The notes under the pieces: generated by a model | Seen by the model: only the letters and a program-made list of their open reading frames with translations | What the model was told of the DNA's origin: nothing | Databases searched by the model: none | Shown: positions 37,965 through 48,182 of the stretch, piece by piece | Layout: the number at the start of each line of letters is the position of its first letter | How positions within the stretch are numbered: position 1 is the first letter of the stretch | Program-made: the position numbers and the translations under genes | NCBI RefSeq assembly: GCF_902459655.1 | Contig: NZ_CABPSB010000004.1 | Coordinates: 1-64,000 of the forward strand | Reading direction: 5' to 3' | Origin: Pandoraea anhela | GTDB lineage: Bacteria; Pseudomonadota; Gammaproteobacteria; Burkholderiales; Burkholderiaceae | Length of the DNA stretch: 64,000 nt

Positions 37965-38864
37965 TTATTTTCCCGCTTTTCCGGCCGACGCGCCAGCACC
38001 ACCGGAACCGCGCATGAATCGGAAGAAATCGCTGTTCGGATCGGCGATGATGACGTCCCTCTTGTCACGGAAGGTCGCCTTGTACGCTTCGAGGCTCTGG
38101 TAGAACTGAGCGAACTGCGGATCACGACCGAAAGCCTGCGCATAGATGTTAGCAGCAGCGGCATCGCCCTCACCCTTGACCTGCTGGGCCTTGGCATAGG
38201 CTTCGGCAACCACCACGTCGCGCTGACGGTCCGCATCCGCGCGGATCTGCTCGGCTTCGGCCGCGCCCGTCGAACGCAGTTCGTTCGCCACACGCTTGCG
38301 CTCGGCCGCCATCCGGCTGTAGACCGAATCGCTGATGCCGGCGGCGAGGTCCACCCGACGCATACGCACATCGACGATTTCGATACCGACTTGCGCAGCT
38401 TCGTCACCCACCTTCTGCTTGACCCACTGCATCACCTGGTCGCGCTGCGTCGACACGACTTCGGTCACCGTGCGCTTGGTGAACGCTTCCTGCAACGCCG
38501 AGCGAATCTGTTGCGTCAAACGATCCTGCGCGAGGCGGTTATCGCCCTTGAAGCTCACGTAGAACTTGCGCGGATCGATGATGCGCCACTTCACATACGA
38601 GTCGACGATCAGGTTCTTCTTCTCGGCCGTGATGAAGCGCTCCGGCTCGGGGTTGTCGATGGTCATGATGCGCTTGTCCAGATACAGCACGGTCTGGAGC
38701 GGCGGCGGCAACTTGAACTTCAGGCCGGGCTGATTATAGACATCTTTGATCTCGCCCAGCGAGAACACCACGGCATAACGGCGCTGATCCACCACGAACA
38801 TGGTCGAGGCGAGCACGATCAACAAGACGATCAGCGCGACGATAACGGTTCCAATACGGTTCAT
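37965..38864 (-). CDS. hflC: HflC, modulator of FtsH protease
   Basis: A 299-aa SPFH/prohibitin-family protein with one N-terminal membrane segment (GTVIVALIVLLIVLASTMFV) and a large periplasmic part. With HflK it forms the cage around the FtsH protease. The SPFH core begins VDQRRYAVVFSLGEI; the helical end includes RADADRQRDVVVAEAYAKAQ and QFYQSLEAYKATF. It starts 12 bp after the hflK stop, so the two are made together. The C-terminus is Gly/Ala-rich. Confidence 0.95.
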   Translation of the reverse strand: MNRIGTVIVALIVLLIVLASTMFVVDQRRYAVVFSLGEIKDVYNQPGLKFKLPPPLQTVLYLDKRIMTIDNPEPERFITAEKKNLIVDSYVKWRIIDPRKFYVSFKGDNRLAQDRLTQQIRSALQEAFTKRTVTEVVSTQRDQVMQWVKQKVGDEAAQVGIEIVDVRMRRVDLAAGISDSVYSRMAAERKRVANELRSTGAAEAEQIRADADRQRDVVVAEAYAKAQQVKGEGDAAAANIYAQAFGRDPQFAQFYQSLEAYKATFRDKRDVIIADPNSDFFRFMRGSGGAGASAGKAGK

Positions 38865-38876
38865 GCGCTTATCCCC

Positions 38877-40211
38877 TTAGCGTGAATCGCGGTCGCGGTT
38901 GCGCAGTGCCGCGCGCGATCGATCATGGTCGACATCATTGTTGTCATCCGCGGCAGGCGCGCCTGCCGCCGCCCCCGTACCCGCACCGGATGCCGGCGCC
39001 GGGGTCGACGCGTCGCTACGCGTGCGCTCCATGATCTTGTCCAACGGCAAATACAACAGGCTGTTGTTCTTCGAATCCACCATGATCTTGGTGGTGCGCG
39101 AATAGATCTGCTGCATCGTATCGAGATACATACGCTCGCGGATCACGCCCGGCGCCTTGGCATACGCCTCCTGCACCGACTTGAAGCGATCGGCATCACC
39201 CTGCGCCTGCGACACGACACGCGCCTTGTAACCCGCCGCCTCCTCCGTCAGACGCGACGCCGTACCCTTGGCTCGCGGAATCACGTCGTTGGCATAAGCC
39301 TGCGCTTCGTTCTTGGCGCGCTCCAGATCCTGACCTGCCTTCACGGCGTCGTCGAACGCCGCCTGCACCTGCTCCGGCGGCTGAACGCTCTGCATCGTGA
39401 CGCTCGTGACGAGAATCCCCGTCTTGTAGCCATCGAGAATGCGTTGAATCGACGTCACGAGTTCGTTCGCAATCTCTTCGCGACCGGCATAGAGCACGAA
39501 ATCCATCTTGCTCTTGCCGACGATTTCGCGCACCGCCGTCTGCGCCGCGAGATTCACCGACGATTCGGCGTCCACGTTATTGAACAGGAACTCGGTCGCG
39601 TCCTTGATGCGGTACTGCACGGCGAAGCGCACATCGATAATGTTTTCGTCGCCCGTGAGCATCGAGGAGTCTTTCAGGTCGGTGTCGCGAATCGTGTTCG
39701 AGCGGCCGATTTCGACCGACCGGATCTGCGACATATTGACGACCTCGACCGACTGGAACGGGTACGGCAAACGCCACTGAATACCCGACGTCGTCGTGTA
39801 CTTGTACTTGCCGAACTGAGTGACGACACCGACCTGACCTTCCTGGACGATGAACACGCCAGTCGCCAGCCAGATCAGGAACGCGAGTGCGACGACGACG
39901 CCCACACCGATACCCGAGCCACGCGAGCCGCCGGAGAAGTTGCTCGACCCGCCATTGCCGCCCCCGCCGTTTTTACGGCCGAAGATACGGTTCAGGCGGC
40001 GATTGAAATCGCGCCACAGTTCGTCGAGATCGGGCGGACCGTCCTGCTGCGGACCTTGCGGTCCGCGCGGCGGCTCCTTCTGATCTTGCGAATTCGGTGT
40101 ATTCGCCCGATCAGGGCGGTTCGGCTCCTGATTGCCGGACGGCGTATCGCCACCGCCGTCCCGCCCCCAGCGCGGGTCGTTCAGGGAGAAAATCAAGCCA
40201 ACTCGTCGCAT
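38877..40211 (-). CDS. hflK: HflK, modulator of FtsH protease
   Basis: A 444-aa SPFH protein, partner of HflC. A cytoplasmic Asn/Gly/Pro-rich N-terminus includes SLNDPRWGRDGGG, with a poly-Gly patch just before one membrane segment (GIGVGVVVALAFLIWLATGV), then the SPFH domain (GVVTQFGKYKYTT) and a long helical part ending in an Ala/Asp-rich tail. The start is uncertain: the ATG at 40211 has AAGAG upstream, and an ATG at 40229 is also in frame. The gap to hflX is about 240 bp, so hflKC may also have its own promoter. Confidence 0.94.
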   Translation of the reverse strand: MRRVGLIFSLNDPRWGRDGGGDTPSGNQEPNRPDRANTPNSQDQKEPPRGPQGPQQDGPPDLDELWRDFNRRLNRIFGRKNGGGGNGGSSNFSGGSRGSGIGVGVVVALAFLIWLATGVFIVQEGQVGVVTQFGKYKYTTTSGIQWRLPYPFQSVEVVNMSQIRSVEIGRSNTIRDTDLKDSSMLTGDENIIDVRFAVQYRIKDATEFLFNNVDAESSVNLAAQTAVREIVGKSKMDFVLYAGREEIANELVTSIQRILDGYKTGILVTSVTMQSVQPPEQVQAAFDDAVKAGQDLERAKNEAQAYANDVIPRAKGTASRLTEEAAGYKARVVSQAQGDADRFKSVQEAYAKAPGVIRERMYLDTMQQIYSRTTKIMVDSKNNSLLYLPLDKIMERTRSDASTPAPASGAGTGAAAGAPAADDNNDVDHDRSRAALRNRDRDSR

Positions 40212-40449
40212 CAAAGCTCTTGGAAGCATAGGTAGAAGCGTGGTGACTGAAGCGGGTTGGGCGTTGCGACCGGCGCGCCTCGCATCGGAGCACGCATCTT
40301 GCCGGTTCGCGCGTGGTTCCCGAATCTGGTTTGCCGATCGGCGGCCTTACCCGGCCTCCGTCTAGTCTCTTGCCAGTTCGTCACCCGCGTCGGATCGTGC
40401 TGCCGGTATTCCCCGGGGCAACCCGCCCGCCGCGGTGCGACGTCTCGTG

Positions 40450-41697
40450 TTATCTGTCTTCTGCGCGCGGCACATCATCCCAACGGTCGATGAGCCGGAC
40501 ATCGGGCGCTTCGTGCTGCGATTGTAACCCACCAGTGCCGGCCACGACCGCCTCGCTGATGGCCTCGCGCAGCAGGTCCAACCCCTCACCGGTACGTGCG
40601 CTCAAAAAGACGCGCGTGATACGCCCGCCTTCGTCCCGCTCGATTCTCGGCCCTTGGGCAGCCAGTTCCGGCACTGCGTCAATCTTGTTCCAGACGAGAA
40701 TCTGCGGAATATCGGCCGCGTCGATCTCCGCCAATACGGCATTGACCTCGGCCATCTGCTCCTTGCGCACCTGACTCGACGCGTCCACCACATGCAGCAG
40801 CATGTCGGCGTGCACCGTCTCCTCGAGGGTTGCCCGGAATGCCGCCACCAATTGGTGAGGCAACTCGCGGATAAATCCGACAGTATCGGACAGCACGATG
40901 TTCCCCACCTCGCCAAGATAAACACGGCGCGATGTCGTATCGAGCGTGGCGAACAGCTGATCGGCGGCGTAGGCGTTGGCCTTCGTCATCGCATTGAACA
41001 GCGTGGATTTGCCGGCGTTGGTATAGCCCACGAGCGAAATCGACATCGTGCCGCTGCGCTGACGCGCGCGGCGCTGCGTGTCGTGCTGACGCTGGAGCTT
41101 CTCGAGCCGGACTTTGAGCGACTTCACCCGCTCCCCGAGCAGACGACGGTCCGTCTCCAGCTGCGTCTCACCCGGCCCGCGCAGACCGATACCGCCCTTC
41201 TGACGCTCCAAGTGAGTCCAGGCGCGCACCAGGCGCGTGGACAAATACTGCAACTGCGCGAGTTCGACCTGCAACTTGCCCTCATGACTCTTCGCACGTT
41301 GGGCGAAGATATCGAGAATCAAACTGGTGCGGTCCACCACACGGCGTTGCAACAGGTGTTCGAGGTTACGCTGCTGACCGGGTGTCAACGCGTGGTTGAA
41401 AATCACCAGTTCGACGTCGAATTCGGCAATCGCTTCACGCAGTTCTTCCGCTTTGCCGCTGCCAATGAATAGCTTGGCATCAGGGCTATGGCGGCGACCG
41501 GTAATGGTCACGACAGGCGTGGCGCCTGCGGATTGCGTCAGAAGGTCGAGTTCCTGGAGACTGGCGTCGAAATCGAGTTTGCCGAAATCGATGCCGACGA
41601 GCGCGGCGTTGGTGGTCAAGCTACGCTGGGAATGGGTGTTGGGACTGTTGGACAAGAGCGGGCGATGGGGAAGATAAATTCGCCCGGCCGGAGACAC
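40450..41697 (-). CDS. hflX: HflX, ribosome-associated GTPase
   Basis: A GTPase that splits stalled ribosomes. The N-terminal HflX domain contains KLFIGSGKAEEL, then a coiled linker and GLRGPGETQLETDRR. The G domain has G1 GYTNAGKST, SDTVGFIRELPHQLVAAF and VWNKID. The start is unclear: the longest frame begins at a GTG (41697) inside the loop of a hairpin that follows hfq, and TTG codons at 41655 and 41619 are the alternatives; no in-frame ATG precedes the conserved VGIDFGK. The core length matches the family. It follows hfq as in E. coli. Confidence 0.92.
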   Translation of the reverse strand: MSPAGRIYLPHRPLLSNSPNTHSQRSLTTNAALVGIDFGKLDFDASLQELDLLTQSAGATPVVTITGRRHSPDAKLFIGSGKAEELREAIAEFDVELVIFNHALTPGQQRNLEHLLQRRVVDRTSLILDIFAQRAKSHEGKLQVELAQLQYLSTRLVRAWTHLERQKGGIGLRGPGETQLETDRRLLGERVKSLKVRLEKLQRQHDTQRRARQRSGTMSISLVGYTNAGKSTLFNAMTKANAYAADQLFATLDTTSRRVYLGEVGNIVLSDTVGFIRELPHQLVAAFRATLEETVHADMLLHVVDASSQVRKEQMAEVNAVLAEIDAADIPQILVWNKIDAVPELAAQGPRIERDEGGRITRVFLSARTGEGLDLLREAISEAVVAGTGGLQSQHEAPDVRLIDRWDDVPRAEDR

Positions 41698-41709
41698 TCC
41701 CGGTCGGGC
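41682..41709 (-). terminator. Hairpin directly after hfq
   Basis: GCCCGGCCGG (41682-41691) pairs with CCGGTCGGGC (41700-41709) with one mismatch and an 8-base loop. Only a weak T stretch follows on the minus strand, so it is probably a partial terminator or mRNA 3' stabiliser between hfq and hflX. Confidence 0.55.
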
Positions 41710-41718
41710 GAGCCTGAA

Positions 41719-41955
41719 TCAGGACTGCTCGGCTTCCGGATGGAAATTCACCGGACGCGCAGGAACGACCGTCGAAATGGCGTGCTTGTAGACCATTTGG
41801 GTGACCGTGTTGCGCAGCAGGACGACATACTGGTCGAACGACTCGATGTTTCCCTGCAGCTTAATACCGTTGACCAGATAGATCGAGACGGGAACATGCT
41901 CCTTACGCAAGGCGTTCAGAAACGGGTCTTGTAGAAGTTGCCCTTTGTTGCTCAT
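41719..41955 (-). CDS. hfq: RNA chaperone Hfq
   Basis: A 78-aa Sm-like protein that forms hexamers pairing small RNAs with mRNAs. Sm1 begins near residue 10 ([20 protein letters not shown]), with Gln8 of the proximal-face binding pocket nearby; Sm2 carries the [10 protein letters not shown] signature at 56-65. The tail is short, as in other betaproteobacteria. The 126-bp gap to der is likely to hold its promoter. It is followed by hflX. Confidence 0.97.
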   Translation of the reverse strand: MSNKGQLLQDPFLNALRKEHVPVSIYLVNGIKLQGNIESFDQYVVLLRNTVTQMVYKHAISTVVPARPVNFHPEAEQS

Positions 41956-42081
41956 AAGTTACTCCATTGTATTTTTAGCAAATGACCGTAAGCCAGGGCG
42001 TGTGCGCGCTTCCCACCCTGACTTCCACACTATAGCCGATTTTGCTAGCGTCGCCAGCAAAACCCCGCCCCGGGCCGGCTT

Positions 42082-43419
42082 TCACTCGCCCTTGGCGTAA
42101 GGGTTCGCGCTGTTGCGGAACTCTATGCGTAATGGAGTGCCCTTCAACTTAAAAGTTTCGCGGAAACGGTTCTCCAGGTAGCGACGATAGCTATCGGTCA
42201 CACCATCCAGACTATTCCCGTGAATGACGATGATGGGCGGATTCGAGCCCCCTTGGTGTGCGTAGCGCAGCTTGGGACGCGAGAAGCCGGAACGGCGTGG
42301 TTGCTGGTGCTCGACCGCCTCGATAAGCGCCTTCGTCAGCTTCGGCGTGGGCAGCTTGCTCATCGCCGCCGCGTACGCTTCGTCCACCGAACGCATCAGC
42401 GGACCGATACCGGTCGCCTTGGCGGCGGAAATGAAGTGGAAGTTCGCAAAACCGAGGAATTTAAGCTTTCGCTCCAGCTCCTGCTTGGCCTGGTCGCGCG
42501 TGTACTCGTCCAGCCCGTCCCACTTGTTCACGCCAACGACCACGGCACGGCCCGACTCGAGAATGAAGCCGGCGATGTGCGCATCCTGATCGGAAATATC
42601 CTGACGGGCGTCGAGCATGAGAATCACGACGTTCGCATCGGCGATCGATTGCAGCGTTTTCACAACCGAGAACTTCTCGATCGCCTCGAACACCTTACCC
42701 CGACGGCGCAAACCCGCCGTATCGATCAGCGTGTAATGCTTGCCCTGCCGCTCGAAGTCGATATGAATCGAATCGCGCGTGGTGCCCGGCATGTCGAAAG
42801 CGATCACGCGCTCTTCGCCAAGCAGCGTATTTACCAGCGTCGACTTGCCGACGTTCGGACGCCCGACGATGGCGATCTTGACCCGACCGTCGTTCTTGTC
42901 GTCGTCCTCGTTCTCGTCCGGATTCGCGTAGAACGGCGCAATCGCTTCGTCGATGACTTCCTTTACGCCGTCGCCGTGAGCGGCCGAAATCGCCAGCGGA
43001 TCACCGAGACCGAGCTCATAAAAGTCGTTCGCGACCGTGGTGTACTTCATGCCCTCGGCCTTGTTGACCACGAGCATGATCTTTCGCCCCGTCTTGCGCA
43101 GGTAGTCCGCAATGATCTGGTCCTGCGGCGTGAGCCCCTGACGACCATCTACGATGTAGATCACCACATCGGCTTCGACCACGGCCTGCCGCGTCTGCTT
43201 GGCCATCTCGTGGAAAATGCCGTCTTTGGCCACGGGTTCGAAGCCACCGGTATCGATCACGAGATACGGATGCTCGCCAACGCGCCCCTCGCCATAGTGA
43301 CGGTCGCGCGTGAGCCCGGGCATGTCGGCGACGAGCGCGTCGCGCGAGCGGGTCAAACGGTTGAATAGCGTCGATTTGCCGACGTTGGGGCGCCCTACGA
43401 GCGCGATCAAGGGTTTCAT
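42082..43419 (-). CDS. der: Ribosome-assembly GTPase Der (EngA)
   Basis: A 445-aa GTPase for 50S subunit maturation. Two tandem G domains are visible: G1 boxes GRPNVGKST at residues 8-16 and again near 185, with NKAEG and NKWDG as the base-recognition motifs. An acidic linker ([10 protein letters not shown]) sits between them. The C-terminal KH-like domain ends in the basic [13 protein letters not shown]. It lies 79 bp after bamB with a strong hairpin between, the same order as E. coli. Confidence 0.97.
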   Translation of the reverse strand: MKPLIALVGRPNVGKSTLFNRLTRSRDALVADMPGLTRDRHYGEGRVGEHPYLVIDTGGFEPVAKDGIFHEMAKQTRQAVVEADVVIYIVDGRQGLTPQDQIIADYLRKTGRKIMLVVNKAEGMKYTTVANDFYELGLGDPLAISAAHGDGVKEVIDEAIAPFYANPDENEDDDKNDGRVKIAIVGRPNVGKSTLVNTLLGEERVIAFDMPGTTRDSIHIDFERQGKHYTLIDTAGLRRRGKVFEAIEKFSVVKTLQSIADANVVILMLDARQDISDQDAHIAGFILESGRAVVVGVNKWDGLDEYTRDQAKQELERKLKFLGFANFHFISAAKATGIGPLMRSVDEAYAAAMSKLPTPKLTKALIEAVEHQQPRRSGFSRPKLRYAHQGGSNPPIIVIHGNSLDGVTDSYRRYLENRFRETFKLKGTPLRIEFRNSANPYAKGE

Positions 43420-43440
43420 GAATAAGCCCTAAAAACGAAG

Positions 43441-43463
43441 ACGGCCGGCGCGCTGCCGGCCGT
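43441..43463 (-). terminator. Hairpin between bamB and der
   Basis: ACGGCCGGC (43441-43449) pairs perfectly with GCCGGCCGT (43455-43463); on the minus strand CTTCGTTTTT follows. It could partly terminate bamB transcripts and lower der expression. Confidence 0.6.
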
Positions 43464-43498
43464 TCCCGGAAGTTGCCCGGGTGCTTGCCGGTTACCGG

Positions 43499-44734
43499 TT
43501 ATTCCGGACGGAAGCCATAAATATTGCCATCGCGGGTCTGCACCACCAGCGTCTGGCCAGCGATCACCGGCTGCGCGCTGATGGCGCCGCTCAGCTTGAC
43601 GCGGGCAAGGAACTCGCCGTTGTCACGCGACAGGAAATGCAGATAACCCTGCTTGTCGCCCACGACCACGACGCGGCCAAGCGCCAACGGCGCCGACAGA
43701 TCGCGATACTTGAGCTTGTCGTTCTGCCACAGTGTACTGCCATCGGCAGCGTTGAACGCGTACACGGCGCCATCGGTATTGACCGCTGCGACCACACGTT
43801 CGTCCTGCGTCACACCGTTCGGCGACGAGAAGTCACGCGCCCACAGGCCATTGCCCGTCTGCACGTCGGCGCAACCCACACGCCCCTGGAACGTCGCGCC
43901 ACACACCTGGCGACCGAACACGACCGGCGTGCCCGTTACGTCATTCACGCGCTCGACCTCGGTCACGCCCTTCGGATACGACAGCGGCGTAATCCACTGC
44001 GGGTTGCCCGTATTGGCGTCGAGCGCCACCAGCTTGCCGCCCGGGAAACCGGTGATCACCGAGCGATCGCCCAGGAACGTCATGCCCGTACCGGTACGCA
44101 GCGTGAGCGTCGTCGACGGCTGAGAATACGACCAACGCACCGAACCGGTGCTCGAATCGAACGCCGTGACACGGTTGTTGATGGCACGCACCACGACCAG
44201 ACCACGCCCGACCAGCGGTGCGGTCAGCACTTCGCTGCCCGCGTTGGCCTTCCATGCCGGCTTGCCGTCGTGATCGAATGCGATGACGTCGCCCTTATGC
44301 GTTGCGACAACCGTCGTTTCACCATCGCTGCCCGGCCCGGCAGTGATATCCGTATCGGCCTTGGTCGACCAGTTCGACGCTCCCGTCTCGGCATCCACAC
44401 GCACCACACTTCCATTGGCCCCCGCCGCGAAGACAGCGTTGCCCACGGCGACCGGCCCGAAGCTGTACGCACCGGACTTGCCAACGCTCGCCGTCCAGAT
44501 CTGCTTGACGGTCAGCGCCTGCTTGATCTCCGTGAGCGGTGTCGGCTCATGCGCCGGCTTGCTGCCGAAGAGCCCGCAACCACCCAGCGTGCCCAGCACT
44601 GCCAGCGTCAGCACCGCAGTGCTCGCACGCTTGTAAATGCCGCGGCGCGGCGAGACCGCCTGAGCGACCTGCGAGGACTGTGACGTGGCCATCGTTTGCG
44701 GCATCGATCGACGGAAGTCGTTAAGGATCATCAT
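43499..44734 (-). CDS. bamB: Outer-membrane assembly lipoprotein BamB
   Basis: A 411-aa beta-propeller lipoprotein of the Bam complex, which inserts outer-membrane proteins. The lipobox LGGC ends at Cys53 after a hydrophobic stretch, preceded by an unusually long N-terminal region (1-38). PQQ-like repeats recur through the protein (for example FDSSTGSVRWSYSQ, LDANTGNPQWITPL, FNAADGSTLWQND). The start is uncertain because ATGs at codons 1, 2, 11 and 15 are all in frame; codon 15 (44692) would give a more usual signal. It is between yfgM and der, the E. coli order. Confidence 0.94.
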   Translation of the reverse strand: MMILNDFRRSMPQTMATSQSSQVAQAVSPRRGIYKRASTAVLTLAVLGTLGGCGLFGSKPAHEPTPLTEIKQALTVKQIWTASVGKSGAYSFGPVAVGNAVFAAGANGSVVRVDAETGASNWSTKADTDITAGPGSDGETTVVATHKGDVIAFDHDGKPAWKANAGSEVLTAPLVGRGLVVVRAINNRVTAFDSSTGSVRWSYSQPSTTLTLRTGTGMTFLGDRSVITGFPGGKLVALDANTGNPQWITPLSYPKGVTEVERVNDVTGTPVVFGRQVCGATFQGRVGCADVQTGNGLWARDFSSPNGVTQDERVVAAVNTDGAVYAFNAADGSTLWQNDKLKYRDLSAPLALGRVVVVGDKQGYLHFLSRDNGEFLARVKLSGAISAQPVIAGQTLVVQTRDGNIYGFRPE

Positions 44735-44790
44735 GTACCCGGTTATGCGTTATGGGAGGGTAATACTTGCCAACGGAATGCGCACGCGCG

Positions 44791-45420
44791 TCAGGCCCCC
44801 AGCGCGTCGAGCTTGAACTGAACGAACTGACGCATGCCCGAATCCTGCTTGTCGAGCTTGTCGAGCGCCAGTTTGTAAGCCGTGCGCGCGTCGGCCACCT
44901 TGCTCTGTGCGACGAGCACGTCGCCACGACGATCCGCGAACAGCCCGGCATACGGCGCCGGCGGGTTGTCGAGCAACTTGAGCGCTTCGTCGTAAGCCTT
45001 CTCGTCGAGCAACACACCCGCCAGGCGCAGCTTGGCCAGTTGCTTGTACTCGTCGTCCCTGGCGTTCGACACCGCCCATTGCAACTGGGCCTTCGCCCCC
45101 GCTGCGTCACCGCTGTCGGACAGCGTTCTGGCAGCCAGCAGCGCGGTCATTTGCGCATACGGCGTACCGCTGAACTTGCTCTCCATGTCCGACGCAATGC
45201 GAGTGACCTTCGCCTTGTCCTTCGCATTGATGGCGTTTTCAAGCTCGCCGTACAGCACGCCGGCTTCCACCGTTTGCTTACGCTCGTAATAGCGCCAAAG
45301 GTTCCAGCCGCCATAGGCCAGCATGATGACGACGAGCGTCCAGATAACGTAATTGCCGTACTGCTTCCACCAGGCCTTTACGTTCTCGATCTGTTCCTGT
45401 TCCTCGTGATAGCTGCTCAT
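44791..45420 (-). CDS. yfgM: YfgM-like tetratricopeptide membrane protein
   Basis: A 209-aa protein with one membrane segment (about 22-43, YVIWTLVVIMLAYGGWNLW) after a short acidic cytoplasmic start and a periplasmic TPR-like helical domain (repeated Ala-rich helices with LAGVLLDEKAYDEALKLL). E. coli YfgM is an ancillary SecYEG translocon partner that hands substrates to periplasmic chaperones. Gene order hisS-yfgM-bamB is conserved with E. coli. Confidence 0.9.
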   Translation of the reverse strand: MSSYHEEQEQIENVKAWWKQYGNYVIWTLVVIMLAYGGWNLWRYYERKQTVEAGVLYGELENAINAKDKAKVTRIASDMESKFSGTPYAQMTALLAARTLSDSGDAAGAKAQLQWAVSNARDDEYKQLAKLRLAGVLLDEKAYDEALKLLDNPPAPYAGLFADRRGDVLVAQSKVADARTAYKLALDKLDKQDSGMRQFVQFKLDALGA

Positions 45421-45452
45421 TCGCCGGTATTCTCCGTGTCTGGCGTCTTGAA

Positions 45453-46832
45453 TTAATGAAGGGTTTCGTTGCTGCCCGGACCATCTTCGGCCAGGCTTTC
45501 GTTCACGCTTTCGTCGGCACTGGCGACGATGGCGTCGATCAGGTACTCGGCGAGTCCGTCGAACGGCACACTCGTCTGGTTGTTTGCCTGATCGGCAGCA
45601 CGCAGATGCTTGACTTCGGCAGTGCCCGAAGCCACTTCGTTTTCACCGATGATGACCGCGAAGTTCGCACCGCTGGCGTTCGCACGCTTCATTTGCGACT
45701 TGAAGCTCCCGCTCTTGCCATCGGGACTGCAATGGAACACGACGTTCAACCCGGCATCGCGCATGCGCTCGGCCGCGATCAGCGCGGGCGCCACCGCAGA
45801 CTCGCCCTGATGCACGACATAGACATCGGCGCCTTCGGCCTGCGGCACGAGATCGTCTTCGCGCAGCAGTTCTAGAATACGTTCGACGCCCATCGCCCAG
45901 CCGCACGCCGGCGTGGCGTCGCCGCCGAGTTGCTCGATGAGGGGGTCGTAGCGACCGCCACCGGCCACCGTGCCCTGCGCACCCAGCTTGTCCGTCACCC
46001 ACTCGAACACGGTCAGATTGTAATAATCCAGGCCGCGCACCAGACGCGGATTGATCGTGAACGGAATGTTGTTCGCCTTGAGCAGCGACTGCACGCCTTC
46101 GAAGTGCTTGATCGACGCTTCGCCGAGGTAATCGATGAGCTTCGGCGCGCCTTCGACCATCTCCTGCATTGCCGGGTTCTTCGTATCGAGCACGCGCAGC
46201 GGGTTCGTGTAAAGACGGCGCTTGCCGTCTTCATCCAGCAGATCGACGTGCTTCTCGAGGTAAGCGATCAGATCGGCACGGTGACGTGCACGTTCTTCGC
46301 CCTGCCCCAGCGAGTTCAATTGCAGGTGGATGCCGGTCAGCCCCAGGTCGTCCCACAGGCGCTGACACATCAGAATGATTTCGACGTCCGCATCCGGCCC
46401 CGCCAGGCCGAGCGCTTCCACCCCCACCTGATGGAACTGACGGTAGCGGCCGCGTTGCGGTTTCTCGTGGCGGAACATCGGGCCGAAGTACCACAGACGC
46501 TTCGGACCGCTGTACAGCAGATTGTGCTCGAGGGTTGCGCGCACGGCAGCTGCGGTGCCTTCCGGGCGCATCGTCAGATGCTCGCCATTGAGCGCGTCGG
46601 TGAAGCTGTACATCTCCTTTTCGACGATGTCCGTCACCTCGCCAATCCCGCGCGTGAACAGCTGCGTCTGCTCGAGAATCGGCGTACGGATCTGCTGATA
46701 GCCGTACGCGCGCAACATCGCGCGCACCGATTCCTCGAAAAACTCCCACAGGGCTTCGTCCTGCGGGAGGATGTCGTTCATGCCTTTGACCCCGGCCAGT
46801 TTGGCGAGGCGATTCTTCTTTGCGTCAGTCAT
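45453..46832 (-). CDS. hisS: Histidyl-tRNA synthetase
   Basis: A 459-aa class II synthetase charging tRNA-His. Motif 1 region ([21 protein letters not shown], split by eye), motif 2 ([14 protein letters not shown]) and motif 3 ([14 protein letters not shown]) are present, with the histidine-specific [15 protein letters not shown]. Slightly longer than the E. coli enzyme because of an Asp/Glu/Ser-rich tail of about 25 residues. It is 31 bp upstream of yfgM and 51 bp after ispG. Confidence 0.97.
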   Translation of the reverse strand: MTDAKKNRLAKLAGVKGMNDILPQDEALWEFFEESVRAMLRAYGYQQIRTPILEQTQLFTRGIGEVTDIVEKEMYSFTDALNGEHLTMRPEGTAAAVRATLEHNLLYSGPKRLWYFGPMFRHEKPQRGRYRQFHQVGVEALGLAGPDADVEIILMCQRLWDDLGLTGIHLQLNSLGQGEERARHRADLIAYLEKHVDLLDEDGKRRLYTNPLRVLDTKNPAMQEMVEGAPKLIDYLGEASIKHFEGVQSLLKANNIPFTINPRLVRGLDYYNLTVFEWVTDKLGAQGTVAGGGRYDPLIEQLGGDATPACGWAMGVERILELLREDDLVPQAEGADVYVVHQGESAVAPALIAAERMRDAGLNVVFHCSPDGKSGSFKSQMKRANASGANFAVIIGENEVASGTAEVKHLRAADQANNQTSVPFDGLAEYLIDAIVASADESVNESLAEDGPGSNETLH

Positions 46833-46883
46833 ATTCTCTTGTGTTCTGCCTGCATACCGCAGGCGTGCTGCCGGAATGCCGGT

Positions 46884-48164
46884 TTATGCGGCAACCGCTC
46901 CTTCGGCCTGACCGTAATGGGTCTTCACGTAGTCGTCGACGATCTGCTGGAACTCTTCCGCGATATGGTCGCCGCGCAGCGTGCGCACCTTTTCACCGTC
47001 GACGAACACCGGCGCCGCCGGCGATTCGCCCGAACCCGGCAAACTGATGCCGATGTTCGCGTGCTTCGACTCGCCCGGGCCGTTCACGATGCAACCCATG
47101 ACCGCGACGTTCATGTTCTCGACGCCAGGATATTGAGCCTTCCACACCGGCATTTGTTCACGAAGATATTTCTGAATACTTGCCGCCAGTTCCTGGAACA
47201 CCGTGCTCGTCGTGCGGCCGCATCCGGGACACGCGATGACCATCGGCGCAAACGCACGCAAGCCCATCGTCTGCAGGATTTCCTGCGCCACCACGACTTC
47301 GCCGGTACGCGCGCCGCCCGGTTCCGGCGTGAGCGAAATACGGATCGTGTCGCCGATTCCTTCCTGCAGCAACACCGACAGCGCTGCAGTCGAGGCCACG
47401 ATGCCCTTCGACCCCATACCGGCTTCGGTCAGTCCGAGGTGCAACGCATAATCGCAGCGCCGGGACAACTCGCGATACACGGCGATCAGGTCCTGCACCG
47501 CGCTCACCTTGCACGAGAGCAGAATCTTGTCGGCCGACAAACCGACACGTTGCGCCAGTTCCGCCGACTCCAGCGCCGACGTGATGAGCGCTTCGTACAT
47601 CACGCTTTGGGCATCCCACGGCGTGGCGCGAGCGGCATTCTCGTCCATGATGCGAGCGAGCAGCGTCTGATCCAGACTGCCCCAGTTCACACCGATACGG
47701 ACCGGCTTGTCGTACTTGATCGCCATTTCGATCATCTGCGCGAACTGCGTGTCGCGCTTCGCACCCTTGCCGACGTTACCCGGATTGATGCGGTACTTCG
47801 ACAACGCTTCGGCGCACGCCGGATAGTCGGCGAGCAACGTATGACCGTTGTAATGGAAGTCGCCGACCAGCGGCACCATCACGCCCATGCGGTCGAGCTG
47901 GTTACGAATCTCGGGCACGGCAGCCGCCGCTTCCGGCGTATTCACCGTGATACGCACGAGTTCCGACCCCGCCTGCGCCAGTTCCTTGACTTGAATGGCC
48001 GTGCCGATCACGTCTTCGGTGTCGGTATTGGTCATCGATTGCACGCGAATCGGCGAATCGCCGCCGACCGTCACAAGCTGGCCGCCCCAGCGAATCCCGA
48101 CTTTACGGGACTTGCGACGGGGGGCCGGACCACCGATGATCGGCATGCATTCTACAGAAGCCAT
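46884..48164 (-). CDS. ispG: 4-hydroxy-3-methylbut-2-enyl diphosphate synthase (IspG)
   Basis: A 426-aa 4Fe-4S enzyme of the MEP isoprenoid pathway that converts ME-cPP to HMBPP. It begins near [20 protein letters not shown]; the TIM-barrel part shows [15 protein letters not shown] and [12 protein letters not shown]; Cys ligands sit in [11 protein letters not shown] and the late [11 protein letters not shown]. The length fits the beta/gammaproteobacterial form with a modest insertion. It is between rodZ (18 bp) and hisS. Confidence 0.97.
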   Translation of the reverse strand: MASVECMPIIGGPAPRRKSRKVGIRWGGQLVTVGGDSPIRVQSMTNTDTEDVIGTAIQVKELAQAGSELVRITVNTPEAAAAVPEIRNQLDRMGVMVPLVGDFHYNGHTLLADYPACAEALSKYRINPGNVGKGAKRDTQFAQMIEMAIKYDKPVRIGVNWGSLDQTLLARIMDENAARATPWDAQSVMYEALITSALESAELAQRVGLSADKILLSCKVSAVQDLIAVYRELSRRCDYALHLGLTEAGMGSKGIVASTAALSVLLQEGIGDTIRISLTPEPGGARTGEVVVAQEILQTMGLRAFAPMVIACPGCGRTTSTVFQELAASIQKYLREQMPVWKAQYPGVENMNVAVMGCIVNGPGESKHANIGISLPGSGESPAAPVFVDGEKVRTLRGDHIAEEFQQIVDDYVKTHYGQAEGAVAA

Positions 48165-48182
48165 GATTCCCCTCTTTCGGTC

